From NCBI RefSeq assembly GCF_027497175.1, contig NZ_CP114901.1, forward strand, positions 6,431,828 through 6,495,827: a stretch of DNA of 64,000 nucleotides, given 5' to 3'. The translations under genes were made by a program, and so were the position numbers. Origin of the DNA: Verrucosispora sp. WMMD573. Its GTDB lineage: Bacteria; Actinomycetota; Actinomycetes; Mycobacteriales; Micromonosporaceae. Below are positions 47,497 to 56,968 of this stretch, in pieces. The first letter of the stretch is position 1, and each line of letters begins with the position of its first letter. The notes beneath the pieces are model-generated. The model was not told where the DNA came from, made no database searches, and was given only the letters and a program-made list of their open reading frames with translations.

Positions 47497-47811
47497 CTAC
47501 TTCCCGCTGGAGATGCCGGTCACCTTGACCTGGGTCAACGGCTGGCGGTGACCCTGGCGCTTGTGGTAGCCGGTCTTGTTCTTGAACTTGTGGATCCGGA
47601 TCTTCGGGCCCTTGGTGTGTGCGGCGATCTCGCCGGACACCTCGACCTGAGCGAGCTTCGCCGCGTCGGTCACCAAGTCGTCACCGTCGACGAGGAGCAC
47701 CGCGGCGAGCTTCACCGCGTCACCGGGAGCACCGGTGAGCTTCTCGACCTCGATCACGTCGCCTTCGGCGACCTTGTACTGCTTGCCGCCGGTCTTGACG
47801 ATCGCGTACAT
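47497..47811 (-). CDS. rplU: 50S ribosomal protein L21
   Basis: 104 residues from ATG 47811. [20 protein letters not shown] at the start; [20 protein letters not shown] in the rRNA-binding loop. Binds 23S rRNA with L20. First gene of rplU-rpmA. The 188 bases upstream, before the lipoprotein stop, probably hold its promoter and 5' leader; I could not identify a defined leader structure. Confidence 0.97.
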   Translation of the reverse strand: MYAIVKTGGKQYKVAEGDVIEVEKLTGAPGDAVKLAAVLLVDGDDLVTDAAKLAQVEVSGEIAAHTKGPKIRIHKFKNKTGYHKRQGHRQPLTQVKVTGISSGK

Positions 47812-47999
47812 CGGAGGCGCACTCCCTGTCGTTGAGGCTGCTAGCGTCTTTCCCACCGTTGCCGGTCGGTCGTCCCCACGGCGGCTCGCCGGGCAGCAGA
47901 AGCACGGCGGCGCGGGCACGCGGGAACTCGGCACACCAAAGTGCGCCGCAGGCTAGCGTACGCCATGGTCGGGCCGGGACCCAAACCGGGCCGGGCCGG

Positions 48000-48515
48000 T
48001 CAGCGGGCGCAGAGCCGGTCGAGGCGCTGCTGCAACCGGTCGAGCGCGGTCCCCTCGAGCGCCTCAATGTCGGTGCCGAGCCGGCCGACCTCGGTCGACA
48101 ACTCTGTCAGCAGCTCCTTGAGCCGCTGGTCGTCCGCGCGTGCTGCCTGTGCCCTGAGCGCCTTCTCCCAGTCGCTGAGGGCCGCCTCGGCCCGCCGGCC
48201 GGCCGCCTGCGCGTCGGCGCTGTCACCCGCACCGGTAGCCGTGGCCATCGCGGCGAGCTGCTCGACGTACTTTTTCCCCGCGTCGCCGCTGGCCTGTTGG
48301 GCGGCGGCACAGACCTCTGGGGCGTTTCCGCCTGCCGCCCCGGGGGCGGGGGTCGCCGCCGACGGTTCCAGGGTCGGCGTCGCCGGGTCGGTGGTGACCT
48401 CGACGCGCGTCGAGGCCGAGGCGGACGGCTCGCCCGCGTCGGGCCGCTCGGTCGAGCAGGCAGCGCCGACGAGCAGCACGGCAGTGGCCACGGTGACGGC
48501 GAGCGGTCGGCGCAT
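48000..48515 (-). CDS. Lipoprotein, unknown
   Basis: 171 residues from ATG 48515 with GGAGGAGGAG upstream. Signal peptide and lipobox: MRRPLAVTVATAVLLVGAAC, with lipidation at Cys20. A Ser/Thr/Pro-rich linker leads into a helical domain of about 100 residues (QLAAMATATGAGDSADAQAA, LKELLTELSTEVGRLGTDIE). No family recognised. It lies between rne and rplU, which are adjacent in many relatives. Confidence 0.8.
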   Translation of the reverse strand: MRRPLAVTVATAVLLVGAACSTERPDAGEPSASASTRVEVTTDPATPTLEPSAATPAPGAAGGNAPEVCAAAQQASGDAGKKYVEQLAAMATATGAGDSADAQAAGRRAEAALSDWEKALRAQAARADDQRLKELLTELSTEVGRLGTDIEALEGTALDRLQQRLDRLCAR

Positions 48516-48712
48516 CGTCTCCTCCTCCGGCGGTCGCGTCCACCCGCCGTGCGACTGAGGGCACGGGAACGGGCCAGTCAGCCCGGACCGGGCGCGGGGG
48601 CCGCCCGTCGACCATACGGGACGGTCCCGCCCGGCGGACATCACCACCGGACGGGACCGGTCGGGCCGTCGTCTGCCCGGCACCTGGCCGAGCGCGCCCA
48701 CCGAACGTCGCG

Positions 48713-51700
48713 TCAGGGTCGGGTACGGCGACGCGCGCCGCCACGACGAGAACGACGCCGACCGGTGCCGCCCTCCTCCTCGTCGGTCTCGCCGACCGCA
48801 TCCGGGTCGTCCGGGGCGGCGAGCCGTGCCGCCTCGCCCTGCTGGCTGTCGGCGACGTCCGTCGCGGCCGGGGTGTCCGTCTCGTAACGCGAGAGGTCGT
48901 AGCCCATCGTGTCGTGGAAGTCGGCGTCGGCGGTGCTCGTCGTGTCGGTCTCGGTGACCTCCACCACGGTCCGCTCCGCCGAGGCGGCGCTCTTACGCGC
49001 GCGGCGCCGGGACGAAGCAGTCGGCTGCTCGGTGGCCGGCGCACTCGCCGAGGCAACCGCCTTGACCTTGTCCCCGCCACCGGAGCGTGCCTTCTCCGGC
49101 ACCGGTTCGGTGTGAATGATCAAACCCCGACCCTTGCAGCACTCACAGGTCTCGCTGAACGCCTCCAGCAGTCCGGCGCCGATCCGCTTCCGGGTCATCT
49201 GCACCAGGCCCAGCGAGGTGATTTCCGTGACCTGGTGTTTGGTGCGGTCCCGCCCCAGGCACTCGGTCAGCCGGCGCAGCACCAGCTCGCGGTTCGACTC
49301 CAGCACCATGTCGATGAAGTCGATCACCACGATGCCGCCGATGTCCCGCAGCCGCAGCTGCCGGACGATCTCCTCGGCCGCCTCCAGGTTGTTGCGGGTG
49401 ACCGTCTCCTCCAGGTTGCCCCCGGCACCTGTGTACTTGCCGGTGTTCACGTCGACCACCGTCATCGCCTCGGTCCGGTCGATCACCAGGTGCCCGCCGG
49501 AGGGCAGGAAGACCTTGCGGTCGAGCCCCTTGAGGATCTGCTCGTCGATGCGGTACTCGGCGAAGATGTCAGTGGTGCCGATGTGCCGGCGCAACCGGGC
49601 GACCAGGTCCGGCGACACGTGCGACAGGTACGACTCGACCATGTCGTACGCCTCGTCGCCCTCCATGACCAGCTCGCGGAAATCCTCGTTGAACAGGTCG
49701 CGAACCACTCTGATCACGAGATCGGGCTCCTGATAGAGAAGCACCGGCGCGCCGCCCTCGGCAGCCTTGGCCTGGATGTCCTCCCACTGCGCCTGGAGCC
49801 GCTTGACGTCCCGGGCCAGTTCGTCCTCACTGGCGCCCTCGGCCGCGGTCCGGACGATCACCCCGGCACCTTCGGGCACGAGCTTCTTCAGCACGTCACG
49901 CAGCCGCTTGCGCTCGGTGTCCGGCAGCTTGCGGCTGATCCCGGAGGCGTTGCCGCCGGGCACGTAGACCAGGTGCCGGCCGGAGAGCGCGATATGGCTG
50001 GTCAACCGGGCGCCCTTGTGCCCGATCGGATCCTTGGTGACCTGGACCAGCACCGAATCACCGGACCTGAGCGCCTGCTCGATCGAGCGGGCCCTGCCCT
50101 CCAGGCCGGTGGTGTCCCAGTTGACCTCGCCGGCGTACAGGACCGCGTTGCGGCCACGGCCGATGTCGACGAACGCCGCCTCCATGCTCGGCAGCACGTT
50201 CTGCACCTTGCCGAGGTAGACGTTTCCGGCCATCGTGCCGGCGGAACTACGGGTGACGTAGTGCTCGACCAGGACGCCGTCCTCCAGCACGGCGATCTGG
50301 GTCCGGTCCCCACGCTGGCGTACGGCCATCACCCGGTCGACCGCCTCGCGGCGGGCCAGGAACTCCGACTCGCTGAGGATCGGCGGGCGGGTACGGCGCT
50401 GCTCGCGGCCGTCGCGACGGCGCTGCCGCTTGGCCTCCAGCCGGGTCGAGCCGGAGACGCCCTGCACCTCGTCGACCGTTCGGCGGGGCTCCCTGATCTT
50501 CACCACGGTGGGCACACCGTCGTCGGCGGCACCGTCGGTGTCACCGGCCCCCCGGCGACGCCGCCGCCGACGCCGACGGGTCATCCCGTCGCCATCGGCC
50601 TCGTCGCCCTCCTCGGACTCGGCCTCGGTCTCCGACTCGGCCGGCTCGGCCTGAACGGGCTCCGCGGCCTCGCCCTCCTCGGCCTCCTCGCCGTCGTCGA
50701 CGCCGCCCTTGCCCCGGCCCCGGCCCCGGCGACCGCGACGGCGGCGACGCCGGCCGCCGGCGGTCTCCTCGTCGTCGTCCTCCTCGGCGGCCTCCTCGGT
50801 CGCCACGGTGGGTTCCTCCTCGGTCTCGGCCTCCGCCACCGGCTCGGTCTCCCGCCGGCCCCGACGACGCCGCCGGGACGGCTCGGCCGGTTCCTCTGCC
50901 GGCTCCGCTTCGGTGGGCTGCGCGGCGGCAGCCCGGGCGGCGAGCACCTCTTCCGGCGCCATGAACAGCACCGTCGGTGCGGTGAGCGCGGCCTTGCGAC
51001 GGCGGGAGCGGCCTTCGGGTTCGGCCGGCACAGCGTCCGGGCCCACCGGCTCCGTGGTCTCGGCCGACTCGGCCACCTGCTCCGAATCGGCGGCGCCCTC
51101 GGCTGGCAGCGCGGCGGAACCGAAGTCGGTGCCGGCCGCCGGTGCGAGACCGGCGTCGGCGGCGGGCTGCGTCGACTCGGCCTGGGCGGACGGCTCGATC
51201 ACGGCGTCGGACGGTGGCTCGGCGGGCGCGGGCGCGGACTTCCGGCGACGGGTACGCGTCACCTTGACCGGCGGCACCACGTCGCTGTCGGTGGGCTCCG
51301 CCTCGGCCACGGTCAGCGGCTCCTCGACCGCCTTCTGCCCGGTGGTCGCCTTACGGCGGCGTCGCGGCGTCTTCGCGGCCGGGTCGAGGTCCCCCGAAAC
51401 CGGGGCGAACACCTCGGCCTGGGGAGCCTCTCCGCTGCCTATCGCTGCGGCGCCGGACGCCTCGACCGGCGCGTCGGTCTGCTCCGGCTGGCTGACCGAG
51501 GTGGCCCGACGTCGGGTGGTCCGACGTCGCGGGGTCGGCTCGGCGTCGGTCGCGCCACCCAGGTCGGCGGTGCCGCTCACGGCACCGGCGATCTCCTCCG
51601 GCGGGTCGGCGACCGGACCGGATTCGGTCGCGTCCTGCGGCGGACGCGACGACCCGGTCGCCTCAGCGGTGCTGCTCTCGGCGCTCTCGTCGGCCGGATC

Positions 51701-51742
51701 GATGCCGGCGCGTTCGCTGCCCTCGGGCTCGTTCTCGAGCAT
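48713..51742 (-). CDS. rne: Ribonuclease E/G
   Basis: 1009 residues from ATG 51742 (MLENEPEGSERAG). The first 480 or so residues are disordered, with acidic and Arg-rich (RRRRRGRR-like) stretches. The catalytic core has an S1 domain (VYLGKVQNVLPSMEAAFVDI), an active-site Asp in IVVIDFIDMVLESNRE, and the zinc-link CECCKGRG near residue 860. A C-terminal disordered tail follows. Endonuclease that starts mRNA decay and processes rRNA. The leader has TTCCCCGGGCGC repeated at 51763-51774 and 51813-51824. Confidence 0.95.
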   Translation of the reverse strand: MLENEPEGSERAGIDPADESAESSTAEATGSSRPPQDATESGPVADPPEEIAGAVSGTADLGGATDAEPTPRRRTTRRRATSVSQPEQTDAPVEASGAAAIGSGEAPQAEVFAPVSGDLDPAAKTPRRRRKATTGQKAVEEPLTVAEAEPTDSDVVPPVKVTRTRRRKSAPAPAEPPSDAVIEPSAQAESTQPAADAGLAPAAGTDFGSAALPAEGAADSEQVAESAETTEPVGPDAVPAEPEGRSRRRKAALTAPTVLFMAPEEVLAARAAAAQPTEAEPAEEPAEPSRRRRRGRRETEPVAEAETEEEPTVATEEAAEEDDDEETAGGRRRRRRGRRGRGRGKGGVDDGEEAEEGEAAEPVQAEPAESETEAESEEGDEADGDGMTRRRRRRRRRGAGDTDGAADDGVPTVVKIREPRRTVDEVQGVSGSTRLEAKRQRRRDGREQRRTRPPILSESEFLARREAVDRVMAVRQRGDRTQIAVLEDGVLVEHYVTRSSAGTMAGNVYLGKVQNVLPSMEAAFVDIGRGRNAVLYAGEVNWDTTGLEGRARSIEQALRSGDSVLVQVTKDPIGHKGARLTSHIALSGRHLVYVPGGNASGISRKLPDTERKRLRDVLKKLVPEGAGVIVRTAAEGASEDELARDVKRLQAQWEDIQAKAAEGGAPVLLYQEPDLVIRVVRDLFNEDFRELVMEGDEAYDMVESYLSHVSPDLVARLRRHIGTTDIFAEYRIDEQILKGLDRKVFLPSGGHLVIDRTEAMTVVDVNTGKYTGAGGNLEETVTRNNLEAAEEIVRQLRLRDIGGIVVIDFIDMVLESNRELVLRRLTECLGRDRTKHQVTEITSLGLVQMTRKRIGAGLLEAFSETCECCKGRGLIIHTEPVPEKARSGGGDKVKAVASASAPATEQPTASSRRRARKSAASAERTVVEVTETDTTSTADADFHDTMGYDLSRYETDTPAATDVADSQQGEAARLAAPDDPDAVGETDEEEGGTGRRRSRRGGARRRTRP

Positions 51743-51872
51743 GGACGTTCTCCAGTTCTGGCTTCCCCGGGCGCGGGTGAGCGCTGCCACGCAGGGTTGC
51801 CGCAAAAGGTGTTTCCCCGGGCGCACGGGGTGCGCGCCGGCGAAGTCTGCCTGCCTGGACGCCGACCGTCGG

Positions 51873-52649
51873 TCAGCGCCCGCCGATGGTTGCCCCGTCG
51901 CGGTCCGCGTCCAGCGGATCCACGATCGCGCCCTGCGCGGTCAGCGTGCCCTGAGCCAGCCGGATCACCTTCGGGGCCACCGGCGGCTCCAGGCCGGCCA
52001 CCACGCGGAAGCCGGAAAGGACGTCATCGGGCCGTACGGACGGGGTGACCTGCCGCACGACCAGTTCGAGTATCGCACACGGTACGGCCGGGTCCTCGGA
52101 AGGCGTCGCCGATGCGGCAATCACATCGATGCCGACAACTGCGGAGCGTGCGTCGAAGGTGCGTCGCCCCTGCTTGGTCATCCGCTCGACCAGCACCTCG
52201 TCGGCGGCGGTGAAGACGGCCACCGCCTTGGCCAGCACGTCGGGATCCACCTGCGGCAACTCGATCCGCCAGCGAGACGCCTCGATCCGGTCGGGCAGGC
52301 TCGCGCCGCTGGCCACCACGACGTCGAGCACGTCGAGGCCGGGCGAGAGCGCCGCGTCCAGCGCCAACCGCAACTGCTCCGGATCGACCGGCTCACGCAG
52401 GCCGATCTCCAGATATTCGGCCTCGCTCGCCACCCCGGTCGGCGCCGCGCTGGCGTACGAGATCTTCGGGTGCGGGGTGAAACCCTGGGAGAAGGCGACC
52501 GGTACACCGGCCCGGCGCAGCGCCCGCTCAAAGGCCCGGGCGAAGTCCCGGTGCGAGGTGAACCGCAGCGGGCCACGCTTGGCGTACCGGATCCGGACGC
52601 GCTGGACGACCGGTGCCTGGCCCCCCTCGGGCTGTGGTTTCCTACTGAT
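51873..52649 (-). CDS. TIGR03936/DUF2344 radical-SAM-associated protein with non-canonical start
   Basis: 258 residues if initiated at the ATC at 52647-52649. Conserved family sequence (RIRYAKRGPLRFTSHRDFAR, FSQGFTPHPKISYASAA) is encoded at about 52436-52600. This lies upstream of the first canonical start, GTG 52433, and starting there would delete it. Between the in-frame TAA of the upstream gene and 52433 there is no ATG, GTG or TTG. AGGAG lies 7 bases before the ATC. Partner of the TIGR03960 radical SAM protein; function unknown, with tRNA or RNA modification suspected. Alternatives: an ATC start, a CTG start, or a sequence error of ATG to ATC. Confidence 0.88.
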   Translation of the reverse strand: MSRKPQPEGGQAPVVQRVRIRYAKRGPLRFTSHRDFARAFERALRRAGVPVAFSQGFTPHPKISYASAAPTGVASEAEYLEIGLREPVDPEQLRLALDAALSPGLDVLDVVVASGASLPDRIEASRWRIELPQVDPDVLAKAVAVFTAADEVLVERMTKQGRRTFDARSAVVGIDVIAASATPSEDPAVPCAILELVVRQVTPSVRPDDVLSGFRVVAGLEPPVAPKVIRLAQGTLTAQGAIVDPLDADRDGATIGGR

Positions 52650-52691
52650 CGTCGTGCTCCTCGGTGTCGGGCCCCACCCGTGGCGCCGCGG

Positions 52692-54677
52692 TTACTGCTG
52701 GGCGCCGGCGGACAGCTTCAGGCCGTTGACCGGGGTCAACGGGAGCAGCTTCCGGCCGGTCGGGCCGATCTGGATCTCGGTGTCCATCGCCGGGCAGACG
52801 CCGCAGTCGAAGCAGGGCGTCCACCGGCAGTCATCCTGCTCGTACTCGCTGAGCGAGTCCTGCCAGTCCTGCCAGAGCCAGTCCTTGTCCAGGCCGGAGT
52901 CCAGATGGTCCCAGGGCAGGACCTCCAGCTCGTCGCGCTCCCGGGTGGTGTACCAGTCGAGGTCCACCCCGAGATCGGGCAGCACCTCAGCCGCCGCGTC
53001 CACCCAGCGCTGGTACGAGAAGTGTTCGCTCCAGCCGTCGAACCGTCCGCCCTTCTCCCAGACCCGGCGGATCACCGCGCCGATCCGGCGGTCGCCTCGG
53101 GACAGCAGGCCCTCGATCAGCGAGGGCTCGCCGTCGTGGTAGCGGTAACCGATCGCCCGACCCAACGAGCGATCAGCGTTGATGGCCTGCTTGAGCAGCC
53201 TCAGCCGGTGATCGATGACCTCCGGCCGCTGCATGGCCGCCCACTGGAACGGGGTGTGCGGCTTGGGCACGAACCCGCCGATCGAGACGGTGCACCGGAT
53301 GTCCTTGGAACCGGTGGCGGCACGACCGGCCCGGATGACCTCATGCGCCATGTCGGCGATCTCCAGGACGTCGTCGTCCGTCTCGGTCGGCAGACCGCAC
53401 ATGAAGTACAGCTTCACCTGCCGCCAACCGTTCGTGTACGCGGTGACGACGGTGCGGATCAGGTCGTCCTTCGACACCATCTTGTTGATCACCTTGCGGA
53501 TCCGCTCCGACCCGCCCTCGGGAGCGAAGGTCAGACCGGTCCGTCGGCCGTTGCGGGACAGCTCCTGCGCCAACTCGATGTTGAACGCGTCCACCCGGGT
53601 GGACGGCAACGAGAGCGAGACGTTGGTGCCCTGGTACTGCTCGGCCAGGCCGGAGCACATGTCACCGATCTCGGAGTGGTCGGCCGACGACAGCGACAAC
53701 AGGCCCACCTCGTGGAAGCCGGAGAACTCCAGCCCCTGCTGCACCATCTGCCCCACCGTGGTGATCGAACGCTCGCGCACCGGCCGGGTGATCATGCCGG
53801 CCTGACAGAACCGGCAGCCCCGGGTGCAGCCGCGGAAGATCTCCACCGCATACCGCTCGTGCACCGTCTCGGCCAGCGGGACGAGCGGCTTCTTCGGGTA
53901 CGGCCAGGCGTCCAGGTCCATCGTCGTGCGCTTGTGCACCCGGAACGGCACGTCCGCCCGGTTCGGCACGACCCGCTGGATCCGGCCGTCCGGCAGGTAG
54001 TCCACGTCGTAGAAACGCGGCACGTAGACGCTCTCGGTACGCGCCAGCCGCAGCAGCAGCTCGTCCCGGCCGCCGGGACCGCCCTCGGCCTTCCACTCCC
54101 GGACGATCCCGGTGATCTCCAGTACCGCCTCCTCGCCGTCGCCGAGCACGGCGGCGTCGACGAAGTCGGCGATGGGCTCCGGATTGAACGCGGCGTGCCC
54201 ACCCGCCACGATCACCGGATCGGCGTCGGTGCGGTCGGCGGCGAGCAGCGGGATGCCGGCCAGGTCGATCGCGGTGAGCAGGTTGGTGTAGCCCAGCTCG
54301 GTGGCGAACGACACTCCGAACAGGTCGAAGTCGCGAACCGGGCGGTGGGCGTCGACGGTGAACTGCGGCACGCCGTGGGCGCGCATCAGCTTCTCCAGAT
54401 CCGGCCAGACCGCGTACGTCCGTTCGGCGAGGGTGTCCGGCTGCTCGTTGAGCACCTCGTAGAGGATCTGCACGCCCTGGTTGGGCAGCCCCACCTCGTA
54501 CGCGTCCGGATACATCAGCGCCCACCGTACGGTCGCCGCGTCCCACTCCTTGACCACCGCGCCCAGCTCGCCACCGACGTACTGGATGGGCTTGGTCACC
54601 TGGGGCAGCAGCGGCTCCAGCCGGGGCCAGACGGAGTTGGCCGCGACGGGACGCGAAGTCGGGGACGGGACGCTCAT
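52692..54677 (-). CDS. TIGR03960 B12-binding-domain radical SAM protein
   Basis: 661 residues from MSVPSPTSRPVAANSV (frame open to 54704). A B12-binding-like N-terminal region (MYPDAYEVGLPNQGVQILYE) precedes the radical SAM domain with RGCTRGCRFCQAG (CxxxCxxC). A C-terminal region ends in CFDCGVCPAMD, a second Cys cluster. It is adjacent to its TIGR03936 partner, 42 bases apart on the same strand; in some bacteria the two are fused. Upstream of rne-rplU-rpmA as in other actinobacteria and firmicutes. Confidence 0.92.
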   Translation of the reverse strand: MSVPSPTSRPVAANSVWPRLEPLLPQVTKPIQYVGGELGAVVKEWDAATVRWALMYPDAYEVGLPNQGVQILYEVLNEQPDTLAERTYAVWPDLEKLMRAHGVPQFTVDAHRPVRDFDLFGVSFATELGYTNLLTAIDLAGIPLLAADRTDADPVIVAGGHAAFNPEPIADFVDAAVLGDGEEAVLEITGIVREWKAEGGPGGRDELLLRLARTESVYVPRFYDVDYLPDGRIQRVVPNRADVPFRVHKRTTMDLDAWPYPKKPLVPLAETVHERYAVEIFRGCTRGCRFCQAGMITRPVRERSITTVGQMVQQGLEFSGFHEVGLLSLSSADHSEIGDMCSGLAEQYQGTNVSLSLPSTRVDAFNIELAQELSRNGRRTGLTFAPEGGSERIRKVINKMVSKDDLIRTVVTAYTNGWRQVKLYFMCGLPTETDDDVLEIADMAHEVIRAGRAATGSKDIRCTVSIGGFVPKPHTPFQWAAMQRPEVIDHRLRLLKQAINADRSLGRAIGYRYHDGEPSLIEGLLSRGDRRIGAVIRRVWEKGGRFDGWSEHFSYQRWVDAAAEVLPDLGVDLDWYTTRERDELEVLPWDHLDSGLDKDWLWQDWQDSLSEYEQDDCRWTPCFDCGVCPAMDTEIQIGPTGRKLLPLTPVNGLKLSAGAQQ

Positions 54678-54737
54678 GATGCCCAAGGGTACGCGGTGCT
54701 CCACCGCCAGCCGCGCCGACGGGGCGAGCGCAACCGG

Positions 54738-55409
54738 TCAGGTTGTCGTACTCCGACGTGACCGCCCCCGCCGGACACCCTCGCTCGTCACCGCGTGGAA
54801 GAAAATCATGACACCGATGCCGACCAGTCCGATGACCGGGCTGACGAACCAGCCCAGCGCCCCACCGATGAGATAGAGCGCCATGCCGACCACCGGCCGG
54901 ATCCGCTGACTGGACACGAACGCCCGGTCGATCCCCTCTCTGAGCAACATCGGGTGCCGACGGAGGTAGGCGAAGAAGGCGAGCCAGGGTGCGGACATCG
55001 CGGCGGCGACGAGGGCATAGAGCAGCACGGCGACCCGGCGGTCACGGTCGGTGCCGGCGTGCGCGAAGGCCTCGGCGAGTACCGAGGTCGGAAACGGAAT
55101 GATCACCACGCCGAGCAGTAGCCACAGGTTGATCCAGTTGAGGCCGAGCGTGGTTCCGCGGATGAGGCGCAGCAGGGTGTGGTGGTTGAGCCAGAGCACG
55201 CCGACGTACCCGAAGGAGAGCAGGAAGGCCAGGTACGCCGCAGCCTGTTCGAACAGGGCGTGGAGCAGTTCTCCCGGCGCATGGTCGGGAACCTGGAGTT
55301 CGATCACCAGAAGAGTGATCACGATGGCGAAGACCCCGTCGCTGAATCCGGTCATCCGACCGATCTCGCTGACCCGCGGCGCACCGGACATCGTCGCTGA
55401 CTCGGGCAT
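54738..55409 (-). CDS. TMEM175-family potassium channel protein (DUF1211)
   Basis: 223 residues with six hydrophobic segments. FSDGVFAIVITLLVIELQVP near residue 22 matches the TMEM175 pore signature (FSDxVFAIxxTLL), and WLNHHTLLRLI follows helix 3. Bacterial members form tetrameric K+ leak channels. One six-helix repeat, as usual in bacteria. Start MPESATMSGAPRVSEIG; the second Met at 55391 is possible. Confidence 0.9.
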   Translation of the reverse strand: MPESATMSGAPRVSEIGRMTGFSDGVFAIVITLLVIELQVPDHAPGELLHALFEQAAAYLAFLLSFGYVGVLWLNHHTLLRLIRGTTLGLNWINLWLLLGVVIIPFPTSVLAEAFAHAGTDRDRRVAVLLYALVAAAMSAPWLAFFAYLRRHPMLLREGIDRAFVSSQRIRPVVGMALYLIGGALGWFVSPVIGLVGIGVMIFFHAVTSEGVRRGRSRRSTTT

Positions 55410-55556
55410 AGGCCGAGACTAAGGGTCCCCATTCGGCCACCATCGGTAAACGGCGCCTACCGGCGGAGCCGCTCGCACCGGCCTTGCCTCATCCCGAGTC
55501 GGTCCCGGTGGCACACCGGTACTAACCTCGGACCGGCGCGAGAGGAGATTGCCGCG

Positions 55557-56924
55557 ATGCCGGAGCCGCAGCCGGGAGCCGACCGGCCGGTCGACGGGAG
55601 CCGTCCGGATCAACACCGGGACGGGGAGCCGGCGGTCACCCACGAACTGCCCACCGACCCGACCACCGCCGACGACCAGTCGGCCAGGCCAGACGAGGCT
55701 GAGCCGACCGGGAACGGGCTGGCCGACACCGAGCCGACCGACGCACCGCCCACCAAGGTCGGCCTGCCCACCAAGGTTGGCCCCCCGACCGACGCAGGGG
55801 CCACCGAAGCCGTCTCCGACGACGACCAGCCGTCGGTGGCGCAGGTCGGTCCGCAGGGCACCCGGGTGCTGCCCGAGTCTGCGCCGGAGGCGGCCGCCCC
55901 GCGCTGGAGCGGCTCGGCTCCGGTACCCCCGTCCGCACCGCGCCGACGCGGCTGGGGCGAGTCGGCGGAACCCACCCCGCCGCCGGCGACGCCGGTGCCG
56001 CAGCCGGAGCACCAGACACCTGTCGACCCGTGGGCCGGCGTCGACACCAGCGGCTGGGACCTTCCCTCGACCGACTTTCCCGCCCTGCCACCGACGCTGT
56101 CCTACCCGAGTCCGCCGCCGACCCGGCCGTACTCCGGGCCCCCGGTGTCCCCGGCACCGGTCTCGCCCCATCCGCCGCCGGCGGTCGCGCCACAGCCACA
56201 ACCCCCGCCGGTCGCGCCACAGCAGCCGCAACCACCCGGGCCCTACCCGCCCATCCCGGCCGGCCCACCGGCACCGTCGCGTGGTCGGCGGGGCAGGAAG
56301 AAGTCCAAGGTTGGACCGGTCGCACCCCCACCGGGTTGGCAGCCGCCCTCGGGGTACGTCCCGGTGCCGGTCCGCAAACGTCGCCGCTGGCCCTGGTTGC
56401 TGCTGCTGACCCTCGCGTGCTGCTGCGGCTGCCCGGCCTACTACGGCATGCCGATGGCCAGCCAGTACCCGGCGAAGGCCGCGTTGCCGCAGCAGGTGGC
56501 CGACCTGCGGCTGCGGGAGGACCCGCGCAGCACCCGCGACGCCCGCCAGCTGGAGACCCAGATGCGCCAGTCGCACTGGCTCGCCGAGGACACCTTCGCC
56601 GGGATCTACCACACGAGCAACGGCAAGCGGGTGACCGTCTTCGGCGGCACCGGTTTCCGGTTCGCCCCGTCGGCGGACGCCGACGCCGAGATCGAACGCC
56701 TCACCGACCAGTACGCCCTCGGCGACATGCAGATCATGGAGACCGGTGTCCGGGGTCGCCACGAACGTTGCGCGGTGGGACGCACCGACGGGCTCGGCGC
56801 GGTGGTGTGCACCTCGGTCGACCACGGCAGCATCACCACGGGTGTCTTCACCGGGCTCTCCGTGGACGACAGCTCCCGACTGCTGGCCACCCTACGGGAC
56901 CAGATCGTCACCGCGGACGGCTGA
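55557..56924 (+). CDS. Proline-rich single-pass membrane protein, unknown
   Basis: 455 residues from ATG 55557 with AGAGGAG about 10 bases upstream. Residues 1-275 are Pro/Thr/Asp-rich and disordered, including near-repeats PPTKVGLPTKVGPPTDAG. A basic RKRRRWPWLLLLTLACCCGC marks one membrane segment with a Cys cluster. The exported domain of about 150 residues contains two Cys (RHERCAVGRT, AVVCTSV) that may form a disulfide. No family recognised. Convergent with plsC. Confidence 0.72.
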   Translation: MPEPQPGADRPVDGSRPDQHRDGEPAVTHELPTDPTTADDQSARPDEAEPTGNGLADTEPTDAPPTKVGLPTKVGPPTDAGATEAVSDDDQPSVAQVGPQGTRVLPESAPEAAAPRWSGSAPVPPSAPRRRGWGESAEPTPPPATPVPQPEHQTPVDPWAGVDTSGWDLPSTDFPALPPTLSYPSPPPTRPYSGPPVSPAPVSPHPPPAVAPQPQPPPVAPQQPQPPGPYPPIPAGPPAPSRGRRGRKKSKVGPVAPPPGWQPPSGYVPVPVRKRRRWPWLLLLTLACCCGCPAYYGMPMASQYPAKAALPQQVADLRLREDPRSTRDARQLETQMRQSHWLAEDTFAGIYHTSNGKRVTVFGGTGFRFAPSADADAEIERLTDQYALGDMQIMETGVRGRHERCAVGRTDGLGAVVCTSVDHGSITTGVFTGLSVDDSSRLLATLRDQIVTADG

Positions 56925-56968
56925 TCGGATCGACGACGGCACGCCGTGGGCGCACCCGGCGGGACGGC

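Noticed and set aside
51763..51824. TTCCCCGGGCGC direct repeat in the rne leader as an operator
   Set aside because: Two 12-base copies 50 bases apart in high-GC DNA; no known factor or further copies, so noted only within the rne entry.
48914..52048. 1044-codon plus-strand open frame opposite rne
   Set aside because: It is the antisense of the rne gene; high GC keeps the frame open, and the translation is low-complexity His/Leu/Arg-rich without family features.
51873..52433. DUF2344 gene starting at GTG 52433
   Set aside because: It would remove about 70 residues of clearly conserved sequence encoded upstream in the same frame.
50709..54761. 1350-codon plus-strand open frame opposite rne and TIGR03960
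   Set aside because: Antisense to two well-supported minus-strand genes; the composition is typical of shadow frames.
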